Assembly: GCA_022376925.1 (NCBI GenBank)
Contig: JAIOJX010000026.1
Span: forward strand, 251,531,330 to 251,595,329
Reading direction: 5' to 3'
Origin: Tragulus kanchil
Lineage: Eukaryota; Chordata; Mammalia; Artiodactyla; Tragulidae
Length of the DNA: 64,000 bases
The notes beneath the pieces are model-generated. The model saw only the letters and a program-made list of their open reading frames with translations. It was not told where the DNA came from and did not search any database. Shown here one piece after another: positions 33,001 to 39,860 of the stretch. The translations under genes and the position numbers were made by a program. Position 1 is the stretch's first letter. The number at the start of each line of letters is the position of its first letter.

Positions 33001-33839
33001 TTCAAAACATATATTATTTACATTGTGTATAATATATAAACACATATATTATTTATATGTTCAGTCAGTTCAGTTCAATCGTGCAGCTGTGTGCAACTGT
33101 TTGCAACCCCATGGACTGCAGCACGCCAGGCTTCCGTGTGCTTCACCATCTCTCAGAGTTTGCTCAAACTCATGCCTACTGAGTTAGTGATGCCATCCAA
33201 CCATCTCATACTCTGTTTCCTCCTTCTCCTTCTGCCTTCTATTTTTCACAACATCAGGGTCTTTTCCAATGAGTCGGCTCTTCACGTAAGGTGGCCAAAG
33301 TATTGAGCTTCAGCTTCAGCATCAACCCTTTCAATGAATATTCAGGGTTGATTTCCTTTAGGATTGACTGGTTTCATCTCCTTGCAGTCCAAGGAATTCT
33401 CAGGAGTCTTCTCCAATACCACAGTTTGAAGGCATCAATTTTTTGGCAATCAGCTTTCTTTACGATCCAACTCTCATATGTTATATATAATATATTTTAT
33501 AATTCTAAGAAATTAAAAGCATACTAATGAAAGAAAATCCGGGTTAACACATATCCTCATGGGTACAGAACTAGAGGTGGTCTGGCAAAAGAGATTATAT
33601 CAAAGAAGTAAACAAAACTGTGAAATTCCTCTCACCAGGTGTTTTTGCTTTCTACTACTTTAATACTTTATGACCCAGAAGATCCAATGTGCTTATTTTT
33701 TTTCTCTCCTTTTCACCTTTAGCTCAGCCATAAATTTCCAGCAGTAGTGCACATGGCACATCAAAAACCCAGACCTGCTCTGGAGAAGGTCACTCCACTG
33801 AAAAAGATCTACATTATTCAACAGCCTCGAAAATGTTAA
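356..33839 (+). CDS. DAPL1: DAPL1, death-associated protein-like 1 (four coding exons, whole gene)
   Basis: Coding segments are 356-413, 14624-14711, 21041-21101 and 33723-33839 (58+88+61+117 nt). They join in phase to 107 codons plus TAA, the length I recall for mammalian DAPL1. Residues 16-24 read HPPAVKAGG and the C-terminus ends [10 protein letters not shown], with AHQKP in between; these blocks are shared with the DAP1 family. There is no signal peptide or membrane segment; the protein is small, basic and probably disordered. Known roles of the family (not visible here): epithelial differentiation, restraint of retinal pigment epithelium proliferation, and, for the egg Dap1b/Dapl1 proteins, plugging the exit tunnel of dormant ribosomes with a conserved segment. 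DAP1 is an mTOR-linked autophagy regulator. All splice sites are GT-AG. Residue 25 is Lys (AAG) where I recall Met in GGMRI of relatives. Apparent gene length is inflated by about 9.9 kb of tandem duplicates inside the introns. Confidence 0.95.
414..2120. other. Intron 1, 5' part without recognised repeats
   Basis: Non-repetitive intronic DNA immediately after exon 1. I see no further exon, no RNA gene and no repeat family that I can name. Open frames here are short and lack family resemblance. Confidence 0.6.
2125..2400 (-). repeat. MIR SINE, reverse, split by a Bov-tA fragment
   Basis: Contains the reverse-orientation MIR signature: GAGCCTCAGTTTTCTAATCT and AAAACAGGGG, then, after an insertion at 2238-2316, GTTAGGACTATTAAAGGAGA. 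Typical old mammalian MIR with a nested younger SINE. Confidence 0.65.
2238..2316 (-). mobile_element. Bov-tA type SINE fragment, reverse
   Basis: Reverse complement of the 3' part of a ruminant Bov-tA element (GTGCTCAGTCATGCCAGCTC, CCATGGATTATAGCCCACCA). It is inserted within the MIR at 2125-2400. Confidence 0.75.
3051..3261 (-). mobile_element. Bov-tA SINE, reverse, nearly full length
   Basis: Reads in reverse from the 3' body (GCTCAGTCATGTCCCACTC, CCATGGACTGTAGCCTGCC) to the tRNA-Glu-derived head (GGATCAAACCTGGGTCTCC, ACTACTGGGGAAGCCC). Diverged from other copies, so not very recent. Confidence 0.85.
3363..3667 (-). mobile_element. CHR-derived SINE variant, reverse
   Basis: The head in reverse is TCCACTGGACCACCAGGGAA. 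The body includes GTGTGGGCCTCCCATC and AATTGGACACATCAGTCC, and the tail side has CATTTATCTGTTTTCATCC. Same family as the + copies near 19772 and 22575. Part of it is duplicated at 4560-4774. Confidence 0.8.
3452..5668. repeat. Tandem duplicate block 1 (2 x ~1108 bp)
   Basis: Unit 1 is 3452-4559 and unit 2 is 4560-5668. I noticed one substitution in the body (GCACGTGAG versus GCACGAGAG) and small differences 15-25 bp before the unit ends (TTTTGGGCCTG versus TTTTGCGGTCCTG). The second unit starts inside the SINE, so its SINE copy lacks the 3' tail. Confidence 0.95.
3865..3968 (+). repeat. MIR SINE fragment
   Basis: Resembles the MIR 3' core: GTTTCACAGAGGAACAAACC followed by GCCCAGAGCCACATAGCTGG. 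Repeated at about 4973-5076 inside duplicate block 1. Confidence 0.55.
5736..5870 (+). mobile_element. CHR-2 type tRNA-Glu SINE
   Basis: GGAATTCCCTGGTGGTCCAG head, box-B-like GGGTTCAATTTCTGG, then GGGGAACTAAGATCCTGC and an A-rich tail with AAATAAAAA. This is the classical short artiodactyl/whale CHR form, distinct from the longer variant elsewhere in the window. Confidence 0.8.
6228..6655 (-). mobile_element. L1 3' end, reverse
   Basis: Reverse complement of the L1 3' region: GACTTACTTCACTCTGTATA near 6617-6636, AGATAGGTTCATCTGTACCA, and the C-rich CCCACCCCACCCTACCCCCC corresponding to the G-rich 3' UTR tract. No intact reading frame. Confidence 0.75.
7085..7250 (+). repeat. MIR SINE
   Basis: ACTATTAAGTGCCTACCATG, TGTGCCAAATGC, CAGAAACTGAGCCTCAGAGG and AAAGTCACAAAGCTCAGGAG follow the MIR order. 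A copy lacking the first ~30 bp is at 8221-8357 in duplicate block 2. Confidence 0.75.
7114..9300. repeat. Tandem duplicate block 2 (2 x ~1080 bp plus 27-bp filler)
   Basis: 7114-8193 matches 8221-9300 at an offset of 1107. Bases 8194-8220 are 27 bp present in neither the second unit nor its downstream flank. The (TG)16 microsatellite has the same length in both units (7894-7925 and 9001-9032), unexpected for old independent copies. AATCTTAATCA versus AATCTTGCTCA-type differences are rare. Confidence 0.95.
7894..7925 (+). repeat. (TG)16 microsatellite
   Basis: Thirty-two bases of uninterrupted TG; repeated with identical length at 9001-9032. Confidence 0.97.
9599..9870 (+). mobile_element. 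CHR-derived SINE variant
   Basis: ACTTCCCTGGTGGTCCAGTG head, GACCAGTGTGTCCAGTTATG in the diagnostic body, GGAGGGCCACACAGGCTAAA, then a GATGAAAAAATAAATAAA tail. Inserted in the old L1. Its duplicate is at 10698-10970. Confidence 0.85.
10194..10365 (+). mobile_element. CHR-2 type SINE, 3' end scrambled
   Basis: Head GGACTTCCTTGATGGCTCAG, then GGAGCAACTAAACCCATG and ACCACAACTATTGAGCAC. Its 3' part is shortened compared with the full copy at 11294-11545, exactly where duplicate unit 1 of block 3 ends. Confidence 0.8.
11294..11545 (+). mobile_element. CHR-2 type SINE, full length
   Basis: Complete version: tRNA-like head, ACCCATGCACCACAACTA, TAAGAGTAGCCCCCACTTGC, GCATAGCCAAAAATAAATAA tail. The 3' two-thirds recur at 12484-12660 in block 4, with a 7-bp deletion (GTGGAGC lost) at the start of that copy. 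Confidence 0.88.
11359..13580. repeat. Tandem duplicate block 4 (2 x ~1117 bp)
   Basis: Unit 1 is 11359-12482 and unit 2 is 12483-13580. Unit 2 opens with a 7-bp deletion. Unit 1 ends GAAGAGACTGATTTTTATTT where unit 2 reads GAAGAGAGACTGCAGACTTT. In the body I noticed one substitution (GCAAAATGAC versus GCAAAACGAC). Lies wholly in L1/SINE sequence. Confidence 0.94.
13651..14610. other. Intron 1, 3' part without recognised repeats
   Basis: Single-copy intronic sequence leading to the exon 2 acceptor. There is a pure T tract at about 14470-14485. No exon, RNA gene or named repeat recognised. Confidence 0.6.
14624..14711 (+). CDS. DAPL1: DAPL1 coding exon 2
   Basis: The acceptor TTCTTTGTTTTAG ends at 14623 and the donor ACAAG|GTAGGA starts at 14712. 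The exon is 88 nt and encodes [14 protein letters not shown] followed by [14 protein letters not shown], after completing Val20. Lysine-rich and probably unstructured. An identical 88-nt copy lies 1080 bp downstream (15704-15791). This first copy has its natural intronic upstream sequence, so I treat it as the native exon. Confidence 0.93.
15472..15687 (+). mobile_element. CHR-derived SINE variant, 3' truncated at the duplicate junction
   Basis: Same insertion as 16552-16857, cut after CAGGCCAAAGAACAAA. The 5' target site AGTTAAAATGG is present, but no 3' target-site copy follows. Confidence 0.88.
15704..15791 (+). pseudogene. DAPL1: Second copy of DAPL1 exon 2 (tandem duplicate, probable assembly artefact)
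   Basis: Every base of exon 2 and the last 13 nt of its acceptor are repeated here with the GTAGGA donor. The sequence upstream of 15691 is the tail of a SINE instead of the native intron. Using both exons would add 88 nt and shift the frame; using either alone gives the same protein. The block is one of 18 similar duplicates, so this is probably not a real extra exon. Confidence 0.9.
16552..16857 (+). mobile_element. CHR-derived SINE variant, complete, with target-site duplication
   Basis: Flanked by the perfect 11-bp repeat AGTTAAAATGG at 16541-16551 and 16858-16868. Head GGCTTCCCTGGTGGTCCAG, body GACCGATGTGGCCAATTACC, tail GATGAAAATGGATAAATG, then a C-rich stretch and a long poly(A). Little divergence and a perfect duplication suggest recent insertion. 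Confidence 0.92.
17035..18160 (+). mobile_element. L1 ORF2 C-terminus and 3' UTR remnant
   Basis: GCTCAACGTTATTAGTCATC, GAAATGCAAAACTACAATGA, CCATATGATCCAGCAATTCC, GAATATTATTCAGCCATAAA and GTGATCATTTTGCACTATAT are the ordered landmarks of a mammalian L1 3' end. Frames are broken. The second unit (18337-19413) repeats most of it. Confidence 0.88.
17223..19413. repeat. Tandem duplicate block 6 (2 x ~1103 bp, about 1% diverged)
   Basis: Unit 1 starts near 17223 and unit 2 near 18337. The first ~130 bp of unit 2 lacks about 11 bases in small indels, several in homopolymers. The body has roughly ten substitutions in a kilobase (for example CAATGTCAA/CAATCTCAA, CTTGCAGAAG/CTTGTAGAAG, GTCACATGTC/GTTATATGTC), far more than the other blocks. 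Unit 1 ends with an extra ~44-bp mini-duplication (18262-18336). Confidence 0.93.
19772..20117 (+). mobile_element. CHR-derived SINE variant, complete, 16-bp target-site duplication
   Basis: TAAACAGCAAGAAATA occurs directly before (19756-19771) and after (20118-20133). The element carries the head, GACCGATGTGTCCAATTACC, GGAGCGCATGCGCCC and AGAGGCCACAGCGATGAGAG, then a C-rich part and (AAAT)n tail. In my reading it is the cleanest single-copy example of this family here. Confidence 0.94.
20134..21040. other. Intron 2, unique 3' part
   Basis: Single-copy sequence before exon 3. The 135-codon reverse frame at 20561-20968 has no family resemblance and is not supported as a gene. Confidence 0.55.
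21041..21101 (+). CDS. DAPL1: DAPL1 coding exon 3
   Basis: The acceptor ATCTTCACAG ends at 21040 and the donor GAGAAG|GTGAGC starts at 21102. The 61 nt complete a Ser codon and encode [20 protein letters not shown]. This hydrophobic/acidic stretch could form a short helix. Ends in phase 0. It lies in a non-duplicated part of the window. Confidence 0.93.
21102..21915. other. Intron 3, 5' unique part
   Basis: Single-copy intronic DNA after exon 3; nothing recognised. Confidence 0.55.
21920..22080 (-). repeat. MIR SINE, reverse
   Basis: TTGAGCAAGTTATTGATCTT, GAACCTCTGATTTGTCATTT and AGAACAGTGTCTGACACAGA follow the reverse MIR pattern. Confidence 0.65.
22575..22843 (+). mobile_element. CHR-derived SINE variant, complete, 18-bp target-site duplication
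   Basis: TTAAAAATAGCACTTCTG occurs at 22557-22574 and 22844-22861. The element starts GGGGCTTCCCTGGTGGTCC, has GACTGGTGCGTCCAATTACA and ends in (AAAT)n plus AAAAAGAGGTGAAATTTTT. Confidence 0.94.
23035..23270 (-). repeat. MIR SINE, reverse, long
   Basis: CTGGCATCAGATACTAGGCA, CAGCTGTCACTTGCTAGCTG, CCGTTTCCTTATTTGTAAAG and AAATGAAGTGAACATAAAAA reproduce the reverse MIR core and flanks. Confidence 0.75.
23757..23995 (+). mobile_element. CHR-derived SINE variant with 11-bp target-site duplication
   Basis: AAAAAGACATA flanks it (23745-23755 and 23996-24006). It carries GACTGATGTGTCCAACTACG in the body. The identical duplicate is at 24859-25097. Confidence 0.92.
24438..24645 (+). mobile_element. 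Bov-tA SINE, cut at the duplicate junction
   Basis: Head GGCTTTCCTGGTGGCTCAGT, middle ATTCTTGCCTGGAAAATACC and end AGTCAGACATGCCTTAGCCC. The 5' target site AAGTGGAAAGCAG is at 24425-24437, but no 3' copy follows. Confidence 0.9.
25540..25756 (+). mobile_element. Bov-tA SINE, complete, with target-site duplication
   Basis: Same insertion as 24438-24645, now followed by the 3' target-site copy AAGTGGAAAGCAG at 25757-25769. This shows that the second unit's right edge is the natural one. Confidence 0.93.
25770..27539. other. Intron 3, unique stretch
   Basis: About 1.8 kb of single-copy intronic DNA. A T tract lies at 26641-26655. No exon or named repeat recognised. Confidence 0.55.
27540..27800 (+). 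mobile_element. CHR-derived SINE variant
   Basis: GGCTTCCCTGATGGTCCAGT head, GACCGGTGTGTCCAATTACC body, GGAGGCCCACACAGGCCGAA, GATGAAAAATAAATAAAG tail. Faces an inverted relative 70 bp away. No clear target-site duplication seen. Confidence 0.88.
27870..28152 (-). mobile_element. CHR-derived SINE variant, reverse
   Basis: Tail-side T tract and TATCTATTTTCATCCATC at left, GTAATTGAACACACAGGTCC in the body, ACCACCAGGGAAGCTC head at right. Flanked by an imperfect site (AGGAATTCTT versus AGGAATTATTCTT). Forms an inverted pair with 27540-27800. Confidence 0.86.
28153..28774. other. Intron 3, unique stretch
   Basis: Nothing recognised beyond simple low-complexity patches such as GGTGGTGGTGGTGGG near 28401-28416. 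Confidence 0.5.
29208..29413 (-). mobile_element. Bov-tA SINE, reverse
   Basis: GACATGTCCAACTCTGTGTG, CCCATGGACTGCAGCCCATC and ACCACTGAGCCATCAGGGAA in reverse order. Followed at 29426 by a second partial element in the same orientation. Duplicate at 30307-30513. Confidence 0.88.
29426..29518 (-). mobile_element. Bov-tA SINE fragment, reverse
   Basis: GGACCCCATGGACTGTAGCT to GCAGGTTGCCATTTCCTTCT; only the 3' half of the element. It is separated from the element at 29208-29413 by (TA)n. Duplicate at 30526-30618. Confidence 0.8.
31952..32371 (-). mobile_element. BovB (RTE) LINE 3' end, reverse
   Basis: CAGTCAGTTCAGTTCAATCG, GTGATGCCATCCAACCATCT, CAATGAGTCGGCTCTTCACG and GAATATTCAGGGTTGATTTC are reverse BovB ORF2 C-terminal/3' UTR landmarks. 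Five-prime truncated and without an intact frame. Duplicate at 33061-33479. Diagnostic of ruminants among hoofed mammals. Confidence 0.9.
32615..32700 (+). pseudogene. DAPL1: Truncated first copy of DAPL1 exon 4
   Basis: Identical to the true exon 4 from its CACCTTTAG acceptor through ACTGAAAA. It then has one A fewer and runs into the start of the next duplicate unit at 32701. Translation from the acceptor would end [16 protein letters not shown] and stop, losing the conserved C-terminal decapeptide. There is no polyadenylation signal close behind it. The missing A sits at the unit junction, as expected for a poor-quality contig end. Confidence 0.88.
33723..33839 (+). CDS. DAPL1: DAPL1 coding exon 4 and stop
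   Basis: The acceptor CACCTTTAG ends at 33722. The exon encodes [16 protein letters not shown], then [12 protein letters not shown], then [10 protein letters not shown], followed by TAA (33837-33839). The HQKP and IQQPRK blocks are the most DAP1-like part and hold the C-terminal element known in egg Dap1b to bind the ribosome. This is the complete copy; a truncated copy lies about 1.1 kb upstream. Confidence 0.94.
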   Translation, partial: LSHKFPAVVHMAHQKPRPALEKVTPLKKIYIIQQPRKC

Positions 33840-34005
33840 GCTGGGATGTAAAACACAGCCATCTAGCCAACTGCCTCCAATGTCTGAAATCTTAGCAAAA
33901 AGGATCAAACTTTCCACAGGTCTAGTGTACTTGCTTGGTAAATAAAACAGCTTTTTTATCTTCTTTTTTGACTTAAGACAATAAAGCATTCAAAATTGGA
34001 AATCC
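33840..34005 (+). promoter_or_regulatory. DAPL1: DAPL1 3' UTR with two poly(A) signals
   Basis: AATAAA occurs at 33941-33946 and again at 33980-33985, about 105 and 145 nt after the stop. The 3' end of the mRNA should fall within about 30 nt of the second signal; the exact site is inferred. Confidence 0.75.
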
Positions 34006-34640
34006 AGTGTATTCCTGGACCTTGTTTTGGTCCTAGTTAGGATCCTATTGATGTTTACTGTGTGTGTAATTTTCCTAAGTTAATGGAGAATTTACAGTAC
34101 TGGACTATTCCACTCCACCTCCGTGGATAAGCTCTTTTCTCCTTAAGGCTGACCCTGAGTGGTTCCACCTACAGTAAGTTCTCCTTGAAGGTAAAGATTA
34201 GAGAGCAGTACACTGAGCTTTGCAAAGGCCAACACTCTACGCAAATCTGAGCAGTGATTCTCCTCCGTGTGTTTGTCTTAAGATGCTCAAGTTTTCACTT
34301 GAGGTGAAATGTCTTTTCTAGTATCTCACATCAGTGTAGTTTGTTTTGAAGGTTTTGGTAAGGGAAAATGAAAATATTACATTTACCTCAGATACATTTG
34401 CTTCTACAAAGCAATCAAGGTTAGATGGTATTAATAGAATTCTGGTTCCAGCGGGAGGTTTGCTTATGGCCTCCCACAAAGTTTGTGCTCTGGAACCCAG
34501 GCCTCCTGATGCTACAGGGCGTTGTGGTTGGGGTATAGAAGTTGGTTTTCACTGGAGGTGAAGCTGAGGGGGGAAATATTGCCACAGTTTAACCTATTCT
34601 AGATCTCATATCTTCCAACACACACACACACAAACACACA
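34006..34640. other. DAPL1 downstream flank, unique
   Basis: Single-copy sequence after the poly(A) signals, ending in a short CA-rich repeat (34619-34642). No gene recognised. Confidence 0.5.
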
Positions 34641-34643
34641 CCC

Positions 34644-34727
34644 AGGGGTTCTTTGCAACCCAAGGATTGAACCCAGGTCTCCTGCACTGCACACAGATTC
34701 TTTACCACTGAGCCACCAGAGAAGTCC
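34644..34727 (-). mobile_element. Bov-tA SINE head fragment, reverse
   Basis: GGATTGAACCCAGGTCTCCT and TTTACCACTGAGCCACCAGA: only the tRNA-derived half remains, next to a CA repeat. Confidence 0.82.
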
Positions 34728-37500
34728 ATACATACACATACACATGCTTCATATACTCATAAATGAATAGTGAAGGGCATCCTCAGATGATAGTAGGGGA
34801 CAGCCACATTTCCCCCGACAAAGGTTATCTGCCAGTTATAATTCCACCATTCTTCACCTCTAATTAATAATGTTATCCAGCAATCAGCATTTCTCTTTAC
34901 CCAAGGAGGAGGTCAGTACTCCATCACTTTACAGGTTGCCAACCCTTGGAGCATGACTTGATGCCAAGACTGCCTCTGATTCCTGGAAATCCAAAGGCAC
35001 CTGGCGAAGGCCCAGCATGATGATCCACCCCTCCACTTTCCCCACATTGTTTGGCTCTTCTTCAGAATTAAGACAACTCTTTGAGGCAACAGCAAGCTTC
35101 CAGTCAGTGCCAGCATGAATCAGTAAAACAGTCTTAACCACCCCATGGGGGCTTCACTCAGCACCCAGTCCTCGGGGAATATGATCAGAAATAGTCCAGA
35201 AAAGATGAATGTTGCAATTCAAATAAATGCACAGAAGTTCAAGGTCAGCCACCACCTACCCAGGGAGAGTAGCAAGGTATAAACCGGATAGGGGATGCTT
35301 GGTGTGACAGAAGTTCCACTTCTGACTCTTACTAGATCATATGCCTCAAGCAGGCCACTCGACCTTTCTGATGCCTGTCATATGAGTGTAAGAACAACTG
35401 ACCCCTCAGTTGAACCACTCCAGTGGCATACTGGAAAGAAGACAACATTGATACTGGGATTTGAGTATTAAAGTTTGCTGAGATCAAGGTGGTACCAGGA
35501 TGTTTGTTCCAGAAGCTACCAGAAGCTATACTACTAGAAGTTCTAAAAGCTATACTACCAAGAGAACTATGAGAGATGGTATAAGCTGAACCTTGGATAG
35601 GAAATTGAAGAAACAGCTGAAGATCTGGACTAGATGACAGCAAGGAAGAAACTGGGAAGGATGATAAGATATACGGGAAGCAAAGAGGGCAGCACAGCCA
35701 CATTTGCCTTTCCTGAGGGTGACCTGAGGGCCAACAACCCTCAGGCAGTGCAAAGAGAAGAGGGCACTGTTCTCTGTCCCTAAACTGAAGGTGAACTGCA
35801 GAGGAACAGAGGCTGCTCAAAGGGACACTAGGCAGAAGACCCCACATTAACCTAGACCCACAGTGGCAGTCACTTGAATCGCTGAATCACAGGACGTAAG
35901 AAGTTTGATGTGAGCTCTGGATCTGAATGAAAATTCTTGGAATGACTGCAAATATCTTGAAGAGGAATCAGGCTGATAAGAGACAGTTGTGGGGAAAGAA
36001 AGCCACAAGGGCTGTTCCCTCTCCCTCCAGAGGATCGAAGCCCTGCACCAATGGGCTGTGGCCCCACACAGTTAGAATCTCTGTGATACGGTCACCAGCC
36101 CAGCAAAAGCCATGGCACTGAGGGGTGCAGGACCAGGGTTTGCTGATGGATCATTTAGCTCATTTCATCTCAGTTCAACAGGATCTACGCTAGGCACCAT
36201 CAAGGGGAGTAAGACACTAGCCCTTGCCCGCTGCGAGCTCTTAGGCCAAAGGGAAATTGATAAGCCAACATACCAATGTGGAAAGTCTAGAAATGGTCAG
36301 TGGGTGGTGAGGGACATACTGGGCATGAGGTTATGTACAGTGAAAAAAATGTGTTGACTGTGGAAACCAGTAACTCCCACGCAGATCTTTAATATTTTGA
36401 GCTTTTACCTATGGAAATTTTCAAACATATAAAAGAGTTGAGTGGCGATTGTACTGAACCCTTAGGTACCCACTGCAGAGCTTCAATCATGCACCCAGTC
36501 TTGTTTGATCTGTGACACCAAGCATGAGCCCCTCTGCCCCCACTCTTCCTCTTCCCTCCCTCTTTTTCTGGATTATTTTAGAGAAAACTCCAAACCTTAA
36601 ATAGTCTCATCTAGAAATACTTCAGTGTGTTATTGCCAAGAGATAAGTGCTCCTGTGTGTGCACATACTCCCCCCACCCTAGCGCCACCCTCAACTGCAC
36701 TTTATAAATATTGTGGAGGAAAGGGAGTTTTTATGTAAACTGTCCAAGAATTCTTCAACATAGCATGGCTATACTAGTCACAAAAGCCAGAAACCAAAAA
36801 CAAAACAAAACCACACACATACATACAGAGAGAGAGAATGAGAGAAAGAGAGAGAACTGGGGCAGTAACAGCCCCAGAAACGACTACTATGGAATCTGAG
36901 AAAGTGGTGAAAAGTGGAACTTCTGAAGGGGAAGTAGAAAATGAAGACGACTTTCAGGTGGAAAGAAAGAAAAAGGTAAACATGCAGTTGTTGGGGGCAA
37001 TAAGAAGTACAGGAAATTAAGTTTTTGCTGAGGAAAAGGATATAGAGAACACTTAAAAATAGCTATCTCTGAGGTCACTCGGACTGAAAAAATGGGGTGA
37101 GGTAGGAATGAAGGAGGGTAAATTAATGCTAGTAAAAACCGAAATTGATTCAGCAACATTTATTAAGTTCCTCCCATGCAAAAGGCATTCTTTAGAAGGA
37201 CCTCAAGTCCAAAGAGGGTATAGCATCCTCACTCCTGGAAAACCATGTCCTTAGGGAGTCACCTTGCCCCTAAAATAGTCTCTCTGCCTCCAGCAAGTCT
37301 GACCCACCTCCCTCAGAATCACAATATTTTCACTCAAATAGGATAGAATGGAGGAATAATCTCTCAATAGTTCATTCAAAAAGCGAACATGACAGAGAAA
37401 CTGAGCCAAGGAAAATGAAGAGCCAAATGAAATAAAGGAAAAATTGCAGAGGAAATACTGGAGGACTAAAAGAAAACACACACACACACATGAGGTAAGC
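34728..37500. other. Intergenic, largely unique
   Basis: A weak reverse MIR-like stretch lies at about 35310-35420. At 36378-36640 there is an old interspersed-repeat-like segment (GAAATTTTCAAACATATAAA) that I cannot name. A purine-rich GA tract is at 36827-36862. The 171-codon reverse frame at 35332-35847 has no recognisable family features. Confidence 0.45.
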
Positions 37501-37504
37501 AAAG

Positions 37505-37655
37505 CTGCAAATAAATGATATGCATAGAGTCTTTCATGAAATTTTCACAGCAATCAGGGGAGATGGTAGCTGTGAATCCATTTTACAGATGTGAAAAATA
37601 AGCCTCACTGAAGCTGAGATTTCCCCAAAGTTTTATAGCTTATTAACTGGTGAAA
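37505..37655 (+). repeat. MIR SINE
   Basis: TTTTCACAGCAATCAGGGGA, TCCATTTTACAGATGTGAAA and AGCCTCACTGAAGCTGAGAT fit the MIR core in forward orientation. Confidence 0.65.
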
Positions 37656-39560
37656 ATTTTCTGGGAATCTCTTAATTTTAAATCTAGAGCTGTCTCCATG
37701 ACCCCATAAGGACAACAGACCAGACCGGAGCTACCGCTTAGAAATCTCCACAAAGAGAGGATATAAGTGTAATTTGGGTTTAAGAAACAGAGCTAAATTT
37801 GAAGAGAGAAATCTATGCATGAAAGGACTGCTTTGGGACTAATCAAATCCCTCATGTGGGAGAAGAGCCACCCAAGTTCAGATGTAGAGATCTTTGTTCT
37901 AAAGTTTGGAAAGATCATGGAAGTCAACCAGGATGGGTGGAAAGATGTGATTTTAATATCTGAACCCTCAATCAAAAGAATGCGTGCTGAAAAAGGAGCA
38001 TGTGCAGAGGATGCCTCTCCTGTGTACAGCACGAGTCTAGGGGAGACGTTAGGTGTGTCTTAGGGAAGGAGCTGGGGCGGTAGATAACAAAAGGTGACCC
38101 TTCCGAGAAGTATTTGTTACCAGCCTGGAAGATGTTGATACAGAAATGGTGAATATTTTCTATAAGAGCTTTCCAAAGCAATCTGAATAACTGCAAAAGC
38201 ATATCTGAATGACCTGTATGCCCGCTTTACCAGAACGTGTAGAACACCACCTCAGGCCCAAGTTCGTGCTGGTCTTTTCAACACAAGTCTCGTTGGAGTC
38301 AATCATACTACTACTATAATTGTCAGAAACCTAAGCAAAAAAGGCAAAAGAAACCTATGAAGAAATGTTCCTTGTGAACAAAAGTTTCAGGAGAGTTTGA
38401 AAAGAAAAGAATGTGAGAGAATCGAGTCCTCAAAGGCTTGTGAAAGCGAGGAAAGTGCCCATATTAACCAAAACCACATCTGTATTAAAACAGGAATTGA
38501 TCATAAATAAAATAATTTAGGTCAATACTGTGGGTTCAGAAGAATACCCACCTCCCCACCACCACCCTTTTTTTTAAAAAAAAATGTCTATCAATTATTC
38601 AAGTTTAAAAATCGCTAACTTGAGCAGTGGGATATTTATTTAACTGTCCATTCTAGCTAGCTATTTGAATATAGTAGATTGAGAGTATCAAGAGCGAAAA
38701 CTCTAGAGGTCATAAAATTTAAAGTGAAGCATTTTATCGTTTCTATTCATACAATGGTAGAGATTGAAATTAATTTCTTAAGACATAAGAAATTGGGCAG
38801 AGAAGTGAAGAACCAAAGTTATACTTGTCTTTAAAGATTTCAGAAAAGTGAAACATTTTAAAAAATGACATAAAAGAGCTCTCTCCACAGAAATATAGCC
38901 AATGGCTTTCCAGAATAAAATAGATATTGTCACAAAAGGGATAGAACCCACAGTTAAAACCAAGGTGAAGACAATGGGTAGATGCAGTGAAATCAAAGAA
39001 CAGAACAGATGAAAGAGAATGGAGGCAATGAGAGCAGAAAAGGGTCATAGAGGAGAGACACACCCCCACCAAAAGCTAAAGAAGAGAAAGGACTGCTGCA
39101 AGATTAACATGGGTAGAAACAGGCACCAAAAAAGAGCCTAGAAGTAATGGAAGGGTTTAACCAAATACATCAAGCGCAAGGGAAGACTGAGTGATGAACT
39201 CGGCTACGGGCTGATGAAGAAACAAGCCATCTGACAGCACACATTGTGGGTCAAGTGGTTCTAAGGGAACTGAATTTAAAGCAAAGATGCACTCCTGGGT
39301 CTGGTGGACATGCTGCTTAGTTCTTCCAGGCTTTTAAAAATCAAGTCAACCGCACTTTTACATGGCAGACACTTAAGAGGAAGGTGAAGGGACCTATAGA
39401 GTGAAATAAGGAGCTAGTGATCATTAAAAAAGTAAAGAGGGCAGATGTTGGGAACTACAGACACCACTATCTTTATAACGATAGATTACAGGACTTTTGT
39501 AGGAAATTTTCTACTGCATAGCAGAATGCTCAACAAAGTAAAAAAATAAAAATGCAGCCA
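37656..39560. other. Intergenic, nothing recognised
   Basis: AT-rich single-copy sequence without an exon-like or RNA-gene-like segment that I can support. A C/T then A-rich junction at 38550-38585 is low complexity. Confidence 0.45.
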
Positions 39561-39569
39561 TTATTTCCA

Positions 39570-39860
39570 CAAATAAATATTATGTCCCTTTCTTCCTTCT
39601 TCTTCTGGGTGCCCTATAAGGCATATGTTGTCTTATATGTTTCCTAAACTATCTTCAATTTTTAAATTCTTTTTTCTTTTTGCTACTCTGACTGGATGAG
39701 TCCCATGCCTTGTCTTCAAGTTCACGGATGCTTTCTTCTTCATCTAATCTGTTTTTGAACTCCTCTAGTGTATTTTTCATTTCTATTATTGTCTTCACTG
39801 TGACTTTAATTGGTATTTTCTTATAGTTTCTATGTCTTTGTTCCATCACCATGACTCCCC
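39570..39860 (-). mobile_element. Old L1 ORF1-like remnant, reverse
   Basis: The reverse-strand translation at 39655-39852 includes EMKNTLEEFKNRLDEEES and IRELEDK, which matches the coiled-coil style of L1 ORF1 proteins (MKNTLEE...RLDEAE...ELEDK). Only about 65 codons are open and it has no start in context. Decayed fragment. Confidence 0.6.

Larger units (their letters stand above)
31592..33810. repeat. Tandem duplicate block 9 (2 x ~1109 bp, contains DAPL1 exon 4)
   Basis: Unit 1 is 31592-32700 and unit 2 is 32701-33810. Differences seen are single-base gaps: TATTGGAGC versus TATTGAGC, and CTGAAAAG versus CTGAAAAAG at the end. Unit 1 breaks inside coding exon 4, while unit 2 reads through to the natural stop. 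Confidence 0.97.

Noticed and set aside
35332..35847. 171-codon reverse open frame
   Set aside because: No recognisable domain, no splice or promoter context, composition like random mammalian DNA; length is within chance expectation for 64 kb on six frames.
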